Of a DNA stretch of 64,000 nt, positions 9,002-17,488 are shown one piece after another; within the stretch, counting starts at the first letter, position 1; every line of letters begins with the position of its first letter. Below the pieces are notes generated by a model, which saw only the letters and a list, made by a program, of their open reading frames with translations, made no database searches and had not been told where the DNA came from. A program made the translations under genes and the position numbers. The stretch comes from Gemmatimonadota bacterium (GTDB taxonomy: Bacteria; Gemmatimonadota; Gemmatimonadetes; Gemmatimonadales; Gemmatimonadaceae), in the NCBI GenBank assembly GCA_026387935.1, contig JAPLKU010000013.1:1-64000 (forward strand). The letters are read 5' to 3'.

Positions 9002-9919
9002 CTACTTCACGATTCGTCCAAGCGCCGAACTCTTGCCCACGCGATCGAAATAACTCCACGCGGCGCGGGAGATGCGGGCGATGGCCATCTCCTGCTCACG
9101 GTGGTCGCGGCCGAAGGTGGTCATGACGGCAATCGCGAATGGCCGATTGGGCACAAACACGATGCCCGCGTCATTACGCACGGCATCGAGGTCGCCCGGT
9201 TTGTTCGCGGTGCGAACGCCATCGGGCAGCAGGCGGGGGATGAAACTCATTTTTCCAGTGCCGAGCATCTTGAAAAACTCGTCCGTCCCGGGCTTACCGA
9301 GCACATCACCCTTGTGCAATCCGTCGAGCAGGGTCACGAGCTCGTGCGGTGTCGCCGTATTCTCGCGGCCCGCCTGCGCGGCCTTCACGTCCATCATGTG
9401 TCGGCGCAGCCGCGTCTCCTTGAGCCCGAGTCCGCCGAGCCAGCTGTTCACCTTGTCCATGCCGACACGGTCGATCAGCACGTTGGTCGCCGAGTTGTCG
9501 CTGACCGCGATCATCATGGTGGCGAGGTCGCGGTTCGTGAGCTTCGAGATGCCAGGGGTCAGTCCGCCCATGATGTCGCTTCCACCGACGACATCCTTGA
9601 CATCCATCGCATAGACGTCGCCAAGCTTCGCGCCCGTACCGGCATTCTGGCGGTAGAGCTCCGCGAGCACCGCAATCTTGATGGTGCTCGCAGTGGGATA
9701 GGTGGATTCGGCGTTGAGGTAGAACGCACGATGGTCGGTGAGGTCGAGGATCGCGACACCCACTACGGCATCGGTGTTCTTCGCGATCAAGCGGATCGAG
9801 TCCTGCATCTGCGCCCAGAGGACATCCTGCTTGGCCTTGGCGGATTCGGGAGAGTCCTGGGCGCTGAGCGTCGAAGTGGCGACGGCGATGACGAGCGCGG
9901 CTGATCGGAGAATGGGCAT
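9002..9919 (-). CDS. Exported class A beta-lactamase-fold serine hydrolase lacking Glu166
   Basis: A 305-residue protein with signal peptide MPILRSAALVIAVATSTLSA. It has the class A nucleophile motif STIK, the SDN loop (VSDNSATNV) and a KPG version of the KTG strand motif (TANKPGDLD). The omega-loop ExxLN of true class A beta-lactamases is not visible: after the conserved TRL the sequence reads RRHMMDVKAAQAG, with Met where Glu166 is expected. It therefore may be a penicillin-recognising or other serine hydrolase rather than a drug-resistance enzyme. The ATG at 9919 is chosen over an upstream TTG at 9934. Confidence 0.85.
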   Translation of the reverse strand: MPILRSAALVIAVATSTLSAQDSPESAKAKQDVLWAQMQDSIRLIAKNTDAVVGVAILDLTDHRAFYLNAESTYPTASTIKIAVLAELYRQNAGTGAKLGDVYAMDVKDVVGGSDIMGGLTPGISKLTNRDLATMMIAVSDNSATNVLIDRVGMDKVNSWLGGLGLKETRLRRHMMDVKAAQAGRENTATPHELVTLLDGLHKGDVLGKPGTDEFFKMLGTGKMSFIPRLLPDGVRTANKPGDLDAVRNDAGIVFVPNRPFAIAVMTTFGRDHREQEMAIARISRAAWSYFDRVGKSSALGRIVK

Positions 9920-10045
9920 GGCATGATGGTACAAGGTCTTGGCCCTTTGCGCACGGGGCGCTCTGGAAGCGGCTCCCGGCGCACTCGGCTTAACATTGCT
10001 CGGTCCGCCGTGGTCATACGGGAAACCACTCCCGGACGACCCGCA

Positions 10046-10831
10046 ATGCGAAACACTCGGCTGTTGCTCACGACTCTGGTTTCCATCGCCTCGTGCCAGG
10101 CCTCGTCGCCAACGGCGACCACCGGAACAACCACTGGCGGAACGACCGGAACGAACACTGGAACGACCCCCACCGGCGGATCCGTCGATGCCTCGGCCAT
10201 ATATGCGGCGTTCGGCGGCTCAGGTGTCGTCACGCGCAACGGGGCGACCGTCGTGGTCACCTCCACGAACATTCCCGACCACAAAAGCCCGTACTTCCAG
10301 CCGACCGACGCGCGGTACGAGGCGTACAACGGCACCAACACGCGGTTCGTGCTCAATCCCAATCGCATCGCCGATCAATTGCTGGTCTATCGCATCACAT
10401 CCACGCCGGCAGTCGCCGCGTCTGTCAGTGCGACACCGCTCGGACCCATCGGCGTGACGGTGAATGGCGTGGCGATCTTCAACCAGTACGCCGGCCCCAA
10501 TCAGCCGCTCACCAACGAAATCGATTCGTTCGACCAGTACGGCGGCCATCCGCAGCAAACCGGGCAGTACCACTATCACGTCGAGCCGCTCTGGATCACG
10601 GCTAAGGTCGGGAAGGGCGGGCTCATTGGCGTCCTGCTCGATGGCTTCCCGGTGTACGGCCCACTTGAGAATGGCAAAACGCTGGTGTCCAGCGATCTCG
10701 ACGCGCTCCATGGCCACACGTCGGCCACGGCGCAGTTCCCAAACGGGATCTATCACTATCACGTGACGGCGGACTCGCCCTACATCAACGGCACCGGATT
10801 CAAAGGGACGCCGGGCACGGTGGGCCGCTAG
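10046..10831 (+). CDS. YHYH-domain lipoprotein
   Basis: A 261-residue putative lipoprotein (lipobox IASC at about residue 17) with a Thr/Gly-rich linker, then a YHYH domain. The name-giving motif occurs twice, as GQYHYHVEPLW and GIYHYHVTAD. GVAIFNQYAG and GVLLDGFPVYGPLENG are also typical. The domain's biochemical role is not established; it is often found beside SCO/copper and cytochrome oxidase genes, as here. It is first of three tightly packed genes: the next ATG follows its stop directly. Confidence 0.88.
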   Translation: MRNTRLLLTTLVSIASCQASSPTATTGTTTGGTTGTNTGTTPTGGSVDASAIYAAFGGSGVVTRNGATVVVTSTNIPDHKSPYFQPTDARYEAYNGTNTRFVLNPNRIADQLLVYRITSTPAVAASVSATPLGPIGVTVNGVAIFNQYAGPNQPLTNEIDSFDQYGGHPQQTGQYHYHVEPLWITAKVGKGGLIGVLLDGFPVYGPLENGKTLVSSDLDALHGHTSATAQFPNGIYHYHVTADSPYINGTGFKGTPGTVGR

Positions 10832-11233
10832 ATGCTGATCACATGTCGTGCGACGCTGATGCTCGTCGCAATCCTTGCGAGCCACGGCTCGTCAACGCCG
10901 CCGTCCGACCGCGTGGTGCATGCGCGTTACCCCAACGGCCGCACAATGTGGATTCGCGAGTATCGCGCCGGAAAAGAATCCGGCGCGCATCAGGGCTGGT
11001 GGCCCGATGGCAGCAAAAAGTTCCTCTACGCGTATGAAAACGGTGTGCTCGAAGGTGAAACGCAGGAGTGGTACGCGAGCGGTCAGATCTACCGCGTCGC
11101 GAACTATCGGCGCGGTCAGGAAGAAGGTCCCCAAAAAATGTGGGATGCGGACGGCACACTCCGTGCGAGCTACGAAGTTCGTGACGGGCGCCGGTATGGA
11201 ACTATCGGCGCTCTGGGATGCACTCCAAAATGA
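10832..11233 (+). CDS. MORN-repeat exported protein
   Basis: A 133-residue protein with an N-terminal hydrophobic signal and three or more MORN_2-type repeats (HQGWWPDGSKKFLYAYENGV, LEGETQEWYASGQIYRVANY, QEEGPQKMWDADGTLRASYE). Such repeats occur in YwqK-like proteins of unknown binding role. It sits between the YHYH protein and SCO1, with its end overlapping the SCO1 start by 16 bases, so all three are probably one operon. Confidence 0.82.
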   Translation: MLITCRATLMLVAILASHGSSTPPSDRVVHARYPNGRTMWIREYRAGKESGAHQGWWPDGSKKFLYAYENGVLEGETQEWYASGQIYRVANYRRGQEEGPQKMWDADGTLRASYEVRDGRRYGTIGALGCTPK

Positions 11234-11898
11234 AAGTCGCCCGCCTCCTCTGGCAGGTCCCCGTCGTCGTGCTCCTTGCGCTGGCCATCGCCGCCGGCGC
11301 GCGCAGCCATCGTCTGCGCGAGCTGCCCTACTACTCCGACGCCACGTTTACTCCGCAGTGGATTCCCATCTCGAAGAAGGCGCTCGCTCGAGTCCCACGC
11401 GTCGGAGAGTTTGCACTCACCGACCAGACCGGCGCACGCATCACACACGCGAACATCGCTGGCCGCGTGGCCATCGTGAACTTCTTCTACACCCGCTGCG
11501 GTGACATCTGCCCCATCACCCGCGACCGGCTGCGCTCAGTCGCTTCGCGCTACGTCAACGACGACCGTGTCGTGCTCCTCTCGCACACGGTCACCCCCGG
11601 CGCCGACTCCACGGGGCGGCTCGCCGAGTACGCCGCCGAGCACACGATCGACGGTCATCGCTGGCATCTCCTCACTGGGCCCGATACGACGCTTCGGCGC
11701 CTGGCAAGCGATTCATATCACCTGCTCCCGGCCTCCGCGGCGTCCTGGGGTGTGAAAACCATTGAGCACACCGAGCGGGTGCTGCTCATCGACCAGCAGG
11801 GGCGAATCCGCGGCGTCTACAACGGCACGCTTGCCCTGGAGATGGAGAACCTCCGCAGCGACCTCGACCTGCTGCTGGCGCAGCCGACGGTCCACTAG
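11218..11898 (+). CDS. SCO1/SenC-family copper metallochaperone
   Basis: A 226-residue membrane-anchored thioredoxin-fold protein. After one N-terminal transmembrane helix (about residues 10-28) come the copper-binding CxxxC (Cys94-Gly-Asp-Ile-Cys98) and the conserved His184 in IEHTERVLLID. SCO proteins deliver copper to or reduce the CuA site of cytochrome oxidase in the periplasm. A second start at codon 5 (11230) is equally possible. It ends the YHYH-MORN-SCO operon. Confidence 0.93.
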   Translation: MHSKMKVARLLWQVPVVVLLALAIAAGARSHRLRELPYYSDATFTPQWIPISKKALARVPRVGEFALTDQTGARITHANIAGRVAIVNFFYTRCGDICPITRDRLRSVASRYVNDDRVVLLSHTVTPGADSTGRLAEYAAEHTIDGHRWHLLTGPDTTLRRLASDSYHLLPASAASWGVKTIEHTERVLLIDQQGRIRGVYNGTLALEMENLRSDLDLLLAQPTVH

Positions 11899-12078
11899 GT
11901 CGCCTCACCGACCCCGCGCGGCCAGATGCTGTTAATCGCCGCGAAAGGTTGGATCGCAGCGCCTTACCAACCGCGGGCGCATACCGTAGAATCGTACGGG
12001 GACAACTGTATGGTGCGCGGCCAGTTTGCCCGCGCCTTGTCGGCGTGTCCCGGCTGACGAACAGGAGATCGCCCCATC

Positions 12079-12735
12079 ATGAAATCAAATCGCTGGTCTG
12101 CCATTCACCCGGCGGTGTTGGCCTGCGCGATCGGCCTGCTCTCGGCGTGCTCCGCGGGCACCCGCATGGCGACTGGTTCTGGAGTTGCGCCAGCGAGCGG
12201 CGGGCCCTCCGCACCGACGCGGACGATCAGCGACGCCGACGTCGAGTTCATGTCCGGAATGATTCCGCATCATGCGCAGGCGGTACTCATCGCGGGATGG
12301 GCGCAGTCGCACGGCGCCCGCCAGGACGTGCTCGTGCTGTGCCAGCGCATTGTGGTCGGTCAGCGCGATGAAATCGGCCTCATGCAGCATTGGCTGCGCG
12401 AGCGCGGCCTCGAAGTCCCCGCGGCCGATGCCACGACCCACAAAATGAAAATGGCCGGCATGGTGCACGAGACGATCATGCCCGGCATGCTCAACGCGGA
12501 ACAGCTCGCCGCGCTCGATGCGGCACGCGGAAGTGATTTCGATCGCCTTTTCCTTCAGGCGATGATCGGACACCACGCGGGTGCCATCACGATGGTTGAT
12601 GCGCTGCTCGCGTCACCCGGCTCAAACAACGACGACGTCGTCTATCGCTTCTCCGCCGACGTCTACGCAGATCAGACCACTGAAATCGATCGCATGCAGA
12701 AGATGCTCGTCACCGTTCCGGCTGGGCGTCCCTAA
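12079..12735 (+). CDS. DUF305 lipoprotein
   Basis: A 218-residue lipoprotein (lipobox LLSAC) with the two signature helices of DUF305: VEFMSGMIPHHAQAV and LFLQAMIGHHAGAITM. The family is a ferritin-like His/Met-rich helical bundle often linked to copper or heavy-metal handling; its biochemical role is unproven. A good ribosome-binding site (AGGAGA, 12062-12067) precedes the ATG. It is followed 73 bp later by the LVIVD-repeat gene. Confidence 0.92.
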   Translation: MKSNRWSAIHPAVLACAIGLLSACSAGTRMATGSGVAPASGGPSAPTRTISDADVEFMSGMIPHHAQAVLIAGWAQSHGARQDVLVLCQRIVVGQRDEIGLMQHWLRERGLEVPAADATTHKMKMAGMVHETIMPGMLNAEQLAALDAARGSDFDRLFLQAMIGHHAGAITMVDALLASPGSNNDDVVYRFSADVYADQTTEIDRMQKMLVTVPAGRP

Positions 12736-12808
12736 CGACGCGCAGCGGGTTCGCCGTTGTCGTACGACCGTTGCAGAATCAAAAACTTCCCCCACACCGG
12801 TACCAGAT

Positions 12809-14755
12809 ATGGCATCCGTTTCAACCACGCGGCGTCTCACCGCTGCACTCCTCACCGCATCGCTGGCTGGCGTGACGTTGTACGCCTCGGCGTGCGCGTC
12901 GTCCGGTTCATCGGGTGGCTCGACCGCCGCTGCGCCGTCGGGCAGTGGCCGCATTACGATGTCGCCAGAGAAGCCGAGTCCTGATCCGCGCATTGGTCTT
13001 CGCGCAGGCACGACGCAGAAGTACGCGAAGGACACGACGAAGCGTCAGGTCCTGACGCGCGCGGCCGAAACCGAGTGGAACATGCACCTGGTCAAGTCGA
13101 TGGAGCCGAATGGCCCGTTCGTCGGCGTCACGCATTCCGATCTCGCGTTTCGTGGCAACTACATCGTGCAGGGCAACTACGATGGTTACGAAGTGTGGGA
13201 CATCAGCAATCCGCGCAGCCCCTCGCTTTACCACGAAGTGGTGTGCCGCGGCTCGCAGAGCGACGTGTCCGTCTACAAGAACCTGATCTTCGTCTCGGGC
13301 GAAGCCACGAGCGGCCGTCTGGATTGCGGCCTCAGCGGCATTCCGGACTCGGTCAGCAAGGACCGTTTCCGCGGCATCCGCATTTTCGATGCCACGGACC
13401 TGAAGAACCCGAAGTACATCTACAGCGTGCAGACCTGCCGTGGCTCGCACACGCACACGGTCGTTGAAGATCCGAACGACAAGAACAACGTCTACATCTA
13501 CGTGTCGGGTTCGTCGGCTGTCCGCTCGCCGACCGAACTCGCCGGGTGCTCGGACCTCGATCCGTCGCTCGATCCGAACAGCGAACTCTTCAAGATTGAA
13601 GTCATTCAGGTACCGTTGGCGAACCCGATGAACTCGAAGGTGGTGACCAAGGCTCCGATTCTCGCCGAGCTCAACCGCGCACCGACGAACGCGGGTCGCA
13701 CCGCCTCGGACTCGATTGACCGCGTGGCTACGGCCGCCGCAGCTGGTCGTGGTGGCCGTGCGGGTGGTGGCGGCCGCGGTGGTCCGCCGCCGGGCGGACG
13801 CGGTGCGGTGCCCGCCAACCGTGGTCCCGTGCAGTGCCATGACATCACCGTGTACCCTGCGGTTGGCATGGCCGGCGGTGCCTGTGGCGGTTACGGCGTG
13901 CTCCTCGACATCAGCAAGCCGGCAGCGCCGGTTCGTGCATATGCGGCTGCGGACTCGAACATGTCGTTCTGGCATTCGGCCACGTTCAACAACGACGGCA
14001 CGAAAATGCTCTTTAGCGACGAGTGGGGCGGTGGTTCCGCCCCGCGCTGCCGCGCGAGCGATCACTACGAGTGGGGCGCCGATGCGCTCTTCACGATTGC
14101 CGCCGACAAGAAGTCGACGTCGTTCAAGAGCTATTACAAGATGCCCGCCGCGCAGACGCAGTTTGAAAACTGTGTGGCGCACAACGGCTCGCTGATTCCG
14201 ATTCCGGGCCGCGACATCATGGTGCAGGCCTGGTACCAGGGCGGCGTGTCGATCTTCGATTGGAGCGACGTCGCGCACCCCAAGGAAATCGCGTTCCACG
14301 ATCGTGGACCCTACGATGTGACGGGCGCTGGTGCCAATGCTGGCTCGTGGTCGGTGTATTGGTACAACGGCTACATGTACAGCTCGGAAATCGGCCGCGG
14401 TCTCGACGTGTTCGAGCTCCAGCCGAGCGCGTTCCTCTCACAGAACGAGATTGACGCGGCCAAGACGTCGCACTTCGACTACCTGAACGTGCAGGGCCAG
14501 CAGAAGATGACCTGGCCGCCGTCGTTCTCGTTGTCGCGCGCCTACCTCGACCAGCTCGAGCGGTCGGCTGGCTACACGGCCGCGAAGCTGGCGAGCATTC
14601 GTGCTGAACTCGCGGCCGCCGAGAAGCTCTCGGGCCAGCCCCGCAAGGATGCCCTGACGAAGATGGCCACGGCACTCCACACGGACGCTCGCGGTTCGTC
14701 GGACGCCACAACGGCGCACAAGCTCGCGTTCTCGGTTGGCGATCTAGGCAAGTAG
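12809..14755 (+). CDS. LVIVD-repeat exported protein with Gly-rich insert
   Basis: A 648-residue protein with a signal sequence and a Ser/Gly-rich stretch, probably a lipoprotein (Cys near residue 31, weak lipobox). Beta-propeller-like LVIVD repeats are visible as IVQGNYDGYEVWDISNPRSP, GIRIFDATDLKNPKYIYS, YGVLLDISKPAAPVRAY and VSIFDWSDVAHPKEIAF. A low-complexity Gly/Arg/Pro insert lies at about residues 309-332. The start at 12809 is chosen because it begins the signal peptide; the frame is open further upstream. LVIVD proteins are cell-surface proteins of unknown function. Confidence 0.85.
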   Translation: MASVSTTRRLTAALLTASLAGVTLYASACASSGSSGGSTAAAPSGSGRITMSPEKPSPDPRIGLRAGTTQKYAKDTTKRQVLTRAAETEWNMHLVKSMEPNGPFVGVTHSDLAFRGNYIVQGNYDGYEVWDISNPRSPSLYHEVVCRGSQSDVSVYKNLIFVSGEATSGRLDCGLSGIPDSVSKDRFRGIRIFDATDLKNPKYIYSVQTCRGSHTHTVVEDPNDKNNVYIYVSGSSAVRSPTELAGCSDLDPSLDPNSELFKIEVIQVPLANPMNSKVVTKAPILAELNRAPTNAGRTASDSIDRVATAAAAGRGGRAGGGGRGGPPPGGRGAVPANRGPVQCHDITVYPAVGMAGGACGGYGVLLDISKPAAPVRAYAAADSNMSFWHSATFNNDGTKMLFSDEWGGGSAPRCRASDHYEWGADALFTIAADKKSTSFKSYYKMPAAQTQFENCVAHNGSLIPIPGRDIMVQAWYQGGVSIFDWSDVAHPKEIAFHDRGPYDVTGAGANAGSWSVYWYNGYMYSSEIGRGLDVFELQPSAFLSQNEIDAAKTSHFDYLNVQGQQKMTWPPSFSLSRAYLDQLERSAGYTAAKLASIRAELAAAEKLSGQPRKDALTKMATALHTDARGSSDATTAHKLAFSVGDLGK

Positions 14756-14805
14756 GGAACAAGACAAGGCCGGATCGGGCTAAGCGATCTGGCAGATTCG
14801 TGAAC

Positions 14806-14848
14806 AACCGCCCCAGGAGCACTGTGCTCGTGGGGCGGTTTGTTTTAT
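14806..14848 (+). terminator. Rho-independent terminator after the LVIVD gene
   Basis: The stem AACCGCCCC / GGGGCGGTT has a GC-rich loop and is followed by TGTTTTATT. It sits 50 bases downstream of the LVIVD stop. Confidence 0.88.
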
Positions 14849-14870
14849 TCGTTCCCATGACCGGCCTTGT

Positions 14871-14890
14871 GCCCCCGGGGTGGGGTATAC
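14871..14890 (+). promoter_or_regulatory. Possible CsoR-like half-operator upstream of copC
   Basis: GCCCCCGGGGTGGGGTATAC shares the end GGGGTATAC with the copZ operator, but lacks the matching GTATA on its left side. It lies 44 bases before copC. This may put copC under the same copper control; the resemblance is short and could be chance. Confidence 0.35.
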
Positions 14891-14933
14891 AGTATCATAG
14901 AATCGATCCCAATCACCTGACAGGAACCACACT

Positions 14934-15332
14934 ATGCTCGTCAACTTTGTTCGCACGCGTTTGATTGCCACCCTCGGCGTTGTTGCTGGCGCCGGAATTC
15001 TTGGCGCCGCGACGACGACCCTGTACCACGCTGATCTGAAAAACGCGTGGCCGGCCAAGAACGACTCGCTTGCCAAGGCGCCGGATTCACTCAAGCTCTG
15101 GTACTCGGAGAAGGTCGAGCTTCCGCTGACGAAGATTGCGTTGACCTCTGCAGGCAAGGCGCAGGCGTTGAGCGCCCCGGCATACCTCGGCGAGGCCAAG
15201 GACGCGCCGATCGTCCTCGCGGTCAAGGACAAGCTTGCGCCGGGCACGTACACGGTGGACTGGACCGTGGCCGGAAAGGACGGACATGCCTCGAAGGGCA
15301 AGTACGATTTCGTGGTGAAGGCCGCGAAGTAG
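14934..15332 (+). CDS. CopC-domain copper-resistance protein
   Basis: A 132-residue exported protein of the CopC/PcoC/YobA family. It has an N-terminal signal sequence, then the beta-barrel signatures PDSLKLWYSEKVELPLTKI and LAPGTYTVDWTVAGKDGHAS, ending KGKYDFVV. CopC binds copper in the periplasm. The usual Met-rich Cu(I) loop is not obvious, and the mature N-terminal His (YHADL) could be a Cu(II) ligand. A ribosome-binding site CAGGAAC precedes the ATG. The next frame starts 4 bases after its stop. Confidence 0.85.
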   Translation: MLVNFVRTRLIATLGVVAGAGILGAATTTLYHADLKNAWPAKNDSLAKAPDSLKLWYSEKVELPLTKIALTSAGKAQALSAPAYLGEAKDAPIVLAVKDKLAPGTYTVDWTVAGKDGHASKGKYDFVVKAAK

Positions 15333-15336
15333 CCAG

Positions 15337-16134
15337 ATGCAACGCTCCGCCCCTGCGCGGGAGTCCGCGCCACTCCGGAGCGACATTCCGTTTGTTGCAT
15401 CACTCGTGCCGGCGAGCCCTGATGAAAAAACAGAGGGGGTCGCCGGCCGAGCGCTTAAGGGATTTGCCAGCTGGCTGAAGGGTGCCGTGGTCGTGCTGGG
15501 CGTGATGTACATCGTGGCCTAGTTTGTGCTGCCGTATGGTGTGTCGGTGGTCAGTCGAGTGGCTTGGGGGCCGTCGAACACGGTCCAGCGTTCGATCGCG
15601 GCGGACCAGACGCTCTTCAACGGATTCAACCGGAGCAGTTGGGATGGGCCGAACAACACGACGATTCTCGCACAGGTCAAAAAGGGGTTCAGCCCAAAGG
15701 AAAAGGAACTGCTGCGCGTGATCGCCACGGCGCCGGCGTGGAAGAAGTACGATCTGTTCGCGCGCGCGACATCGGCCGACCTGGTTGGTGGCCGGTTCGA
15801 CCTTCCGTTGAGCCCGGACGCCACGATGTGGGCGATGCCAGTGCCAAAGTTTGGTGCGACCAAGGAGTTCGCCTACGCCTCCGTGTCACGGGCCGCCCGG
15901 CATCTCTCGGAAGGCCGGAAGGATTCGGCGGAGCTTGCGCTGCGCTCGACGATATCGTTTGGCCGCGTGATGGCCGCGAACTCGTCGACGCCCATCGAGC
16001 AGCTCGTCGGGACTGTCATCACCGGAATCGGAAGCGCTGGGCTCCACGAGCTCTACACGATTACCAAAGATTCGCGGCTCGGCGTGTGTGCGTTGATGGG
16101 CGTAGACGCCCCGATTGTCAACGCGCTGAAATGA
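15337..16134 (+). pseudogene. Membrane-anchored protein of unknown function split by an in-frame TAG
   Basis: Frame 15337-15522 (61 codons) and frame 15526-16134 are in the same phase, separated only by the TAG at 15520-15522. The amber codon falls in the middle of one predicted transmembrane helix: GAVVVLGVMYIVA before it and FVLPYGVSVV after it. Read through, the product is 265 codons with one helix and a soluble C-terminal domain. The downstream part ends in an ATGA overlap with the patatin gene. Most simply it is a nonsense mutation. A restart at GTG 15526, a suppressed stop or a sequencing error are alternatives. No family is recognised. Confidence 0.65.
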
Positions 16135-17321
16135 CGTCACCACCGCCGGCACGCATTTCCAAATCGCTCCCTCCGGTCCAGGAAGACCAAGGCGCACTCG
16201 GCTTGGTCCTCGGCGGCGGCGGGGCACGCGGAGCCTATCAAGCCGGAGTGATTCGCGGGCTCGCACGGCGCTGCCCCAAACTCAAGATCCCGATTCAGGT
16301 TGGCATATCGGCAGGCGCGGTTAATACGATTCACCTCGCGTCGAACACCGGCACGCTGACCGAGGCCGCCGATCAGCTCGCGGACCTCTGGCTGCGCCTC
16401 ACCCCCGATCAGGTGTTTGACGTTCGCGCCGCGCCACTGCTCTGGAATGCCTTTCGGTGGGGCGCACGCCTCGCGTCCGGCGGCGTGGGCACCGGCGCCG
16501 AACCCATGAAGGGCATGATGGACACGCAGCCGCTGCGGCAGTTCCTCCTCAATAGTCTTCGGCCTCTTGAGGACGGTACGATAGAGGGCATCGCCCAGAA
16601 CATCGAGCGGGGATCGCTGAAAGCGGTCTCGCTCTCGGCCACGAGCTACACCACCGGACAGTCGGTGTCGTGGGTGCAGGGCCGCGACGTCTCGCTCTGG
16701 CAGCGGCCGCAGCGCCGAAGCGCGTTTGCGAACCTCACCGTTGAGCATGTGATGGCATCGAGCGCGCTGCCCATGATCTTTCCCGCCGTGTCGGTCGGTC
16801 AGGAGTGGTACGGTGATGGCGGCGTGCGGCTCACCGCGCCCCTCTCGCCGGCGCTGCACCTCGGCGCCGATCGGATTCTCACCATCTCCACGCGCTACCA
16901 GCGTTCGCACGCTGAAGCCGCCGCACCCGCGATTGTCGGCTATCCTCCGCCGGCACAAGTGCTCGGCGTACTCTACAACTCGATTTTCCTTGATCTGATT
17001 GACGAGGACATTGCGCGGCTCCAGAAGGTGAACCATCTCCTGGAGCGACTGCCATATGGCGGTCGCGATGGAATGCGAATCGCCGAAATCATGGTGATTC
17101 GGCCATCACGAGATCTGGGCCGCCTGGCCAGCGAGTTTGAATCGCGCCTGCCTGCACTCGTCAAGTACATCACGCGCGGACTCGGCACGAAAGACACGTC
17201 GAGCCCGGACTTCCTGAGCCTGATTCTCTTTCAGCGCGACTACATCGCGAAGCTCATCGAAATCGGCGAAGCGGACGCTGAGGGACAGGCCGAAGCCCTC
17301 GAGCAGTTCGTCAACAGGTAA
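16131..17321 (+). CDS. Patatin-like phospholipase
   Basis: A 396-residue patatin-family serine lipase. The oxyanion loop GGGGARGAYQAG, nucleophile elbow GISAGA (GxSxG) and the DGG of the Ser-Asp dyad (YGDGGVRL) are all intact. A C-terminal extension of about 120 residues follows the catalytic domain. It would hydrolyse membrane phospholipids or other acyl esters. There is no signal peptide, so it is probably cytoplasmic or peripheral to the membrane. The ATG overlaps the preceding stop (ATGA). Confidence 0.92.
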   Translation: MTSPPPARISKSLPPVQEDQGALGLVLGGGGARGAYQAGVIRGLARRCPKLKIPIQVGISAGAVNTIHLASNTGTLTEAADQLADLWLRLTPDQVFDVRAAPLLWNAFRWGARLASGGVGTGAEPMKGMMDTQPLRQFLLNSLRPLEDGTIEGIAQNIERGSLKAVSLSATSYTTGQSVSWVQGRDVSLWQRPQRRSAFANLTVEHVMASSALPMIFPAVSVGQEWYGDGGVRLTAPLSPALHLGADRILTISTRYQRSHAEAAAPAIVGYPPPAQVLGVLYNSIFLDLIDEDIARLQKVNHLLERLPYGGRDGMRIAEIMVIRPSRDLGRLASEFESRLPALVKYITRGLGTKDTSSPDFLSLILFQRDYIAKLIEIGEADAEGQAEALEQFVNR

Positions 17322-17394
17322 GCCGGTGCAGCAGGGAGAATGCCCGACAATGCGGATGATCGGACGCGCGCCCGGCACACGCGGCGTGGGTTAG

Positions 17395-17469
17395 CTGCAG
17401 AAGCCGTACTCGCTCACCAAACTTGTGGCGGAATTGCGTCGGGTGATTGCGGAGATGCAGGCCTGGGCG
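17395..17469 (+). pseudogene. Relic of a receiver-domain C-terminus
   Basis: Immediately after a TAG, the plus strand reads LQKPYSLTKLVAELRRVIAE, the conserved Lys-Pro segment and last helix of a response-regulator receiver domain. The rest of the domain is absent and the frame then runs antisense into the FabH-like gene. I read it as a gene scar. Confidence 0.5.
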
Positions 17470-17488
17470 ACGCCAGCAGCCGTCAGTT

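Noticed and set aside
8546-9904. A 452-codon plus-strand frame
   Set aside because: It is antisense to the FMN dehydrogenase and serine hydrolase genes and has the His/Arg-rich make-up typical of shadow frames in GC-rich DNA.
9002-9919. Antibiotic-resistance beta-lactamase
   Set aside because: The omega-loop Glu needed for class A turnover is not visible, so resistance function is not supported.
12908-14299. A 463-codon minus-strand frame
   Set aside because: Antisense shadow of the LVIVD gene, whose repeats and export signal are clear.
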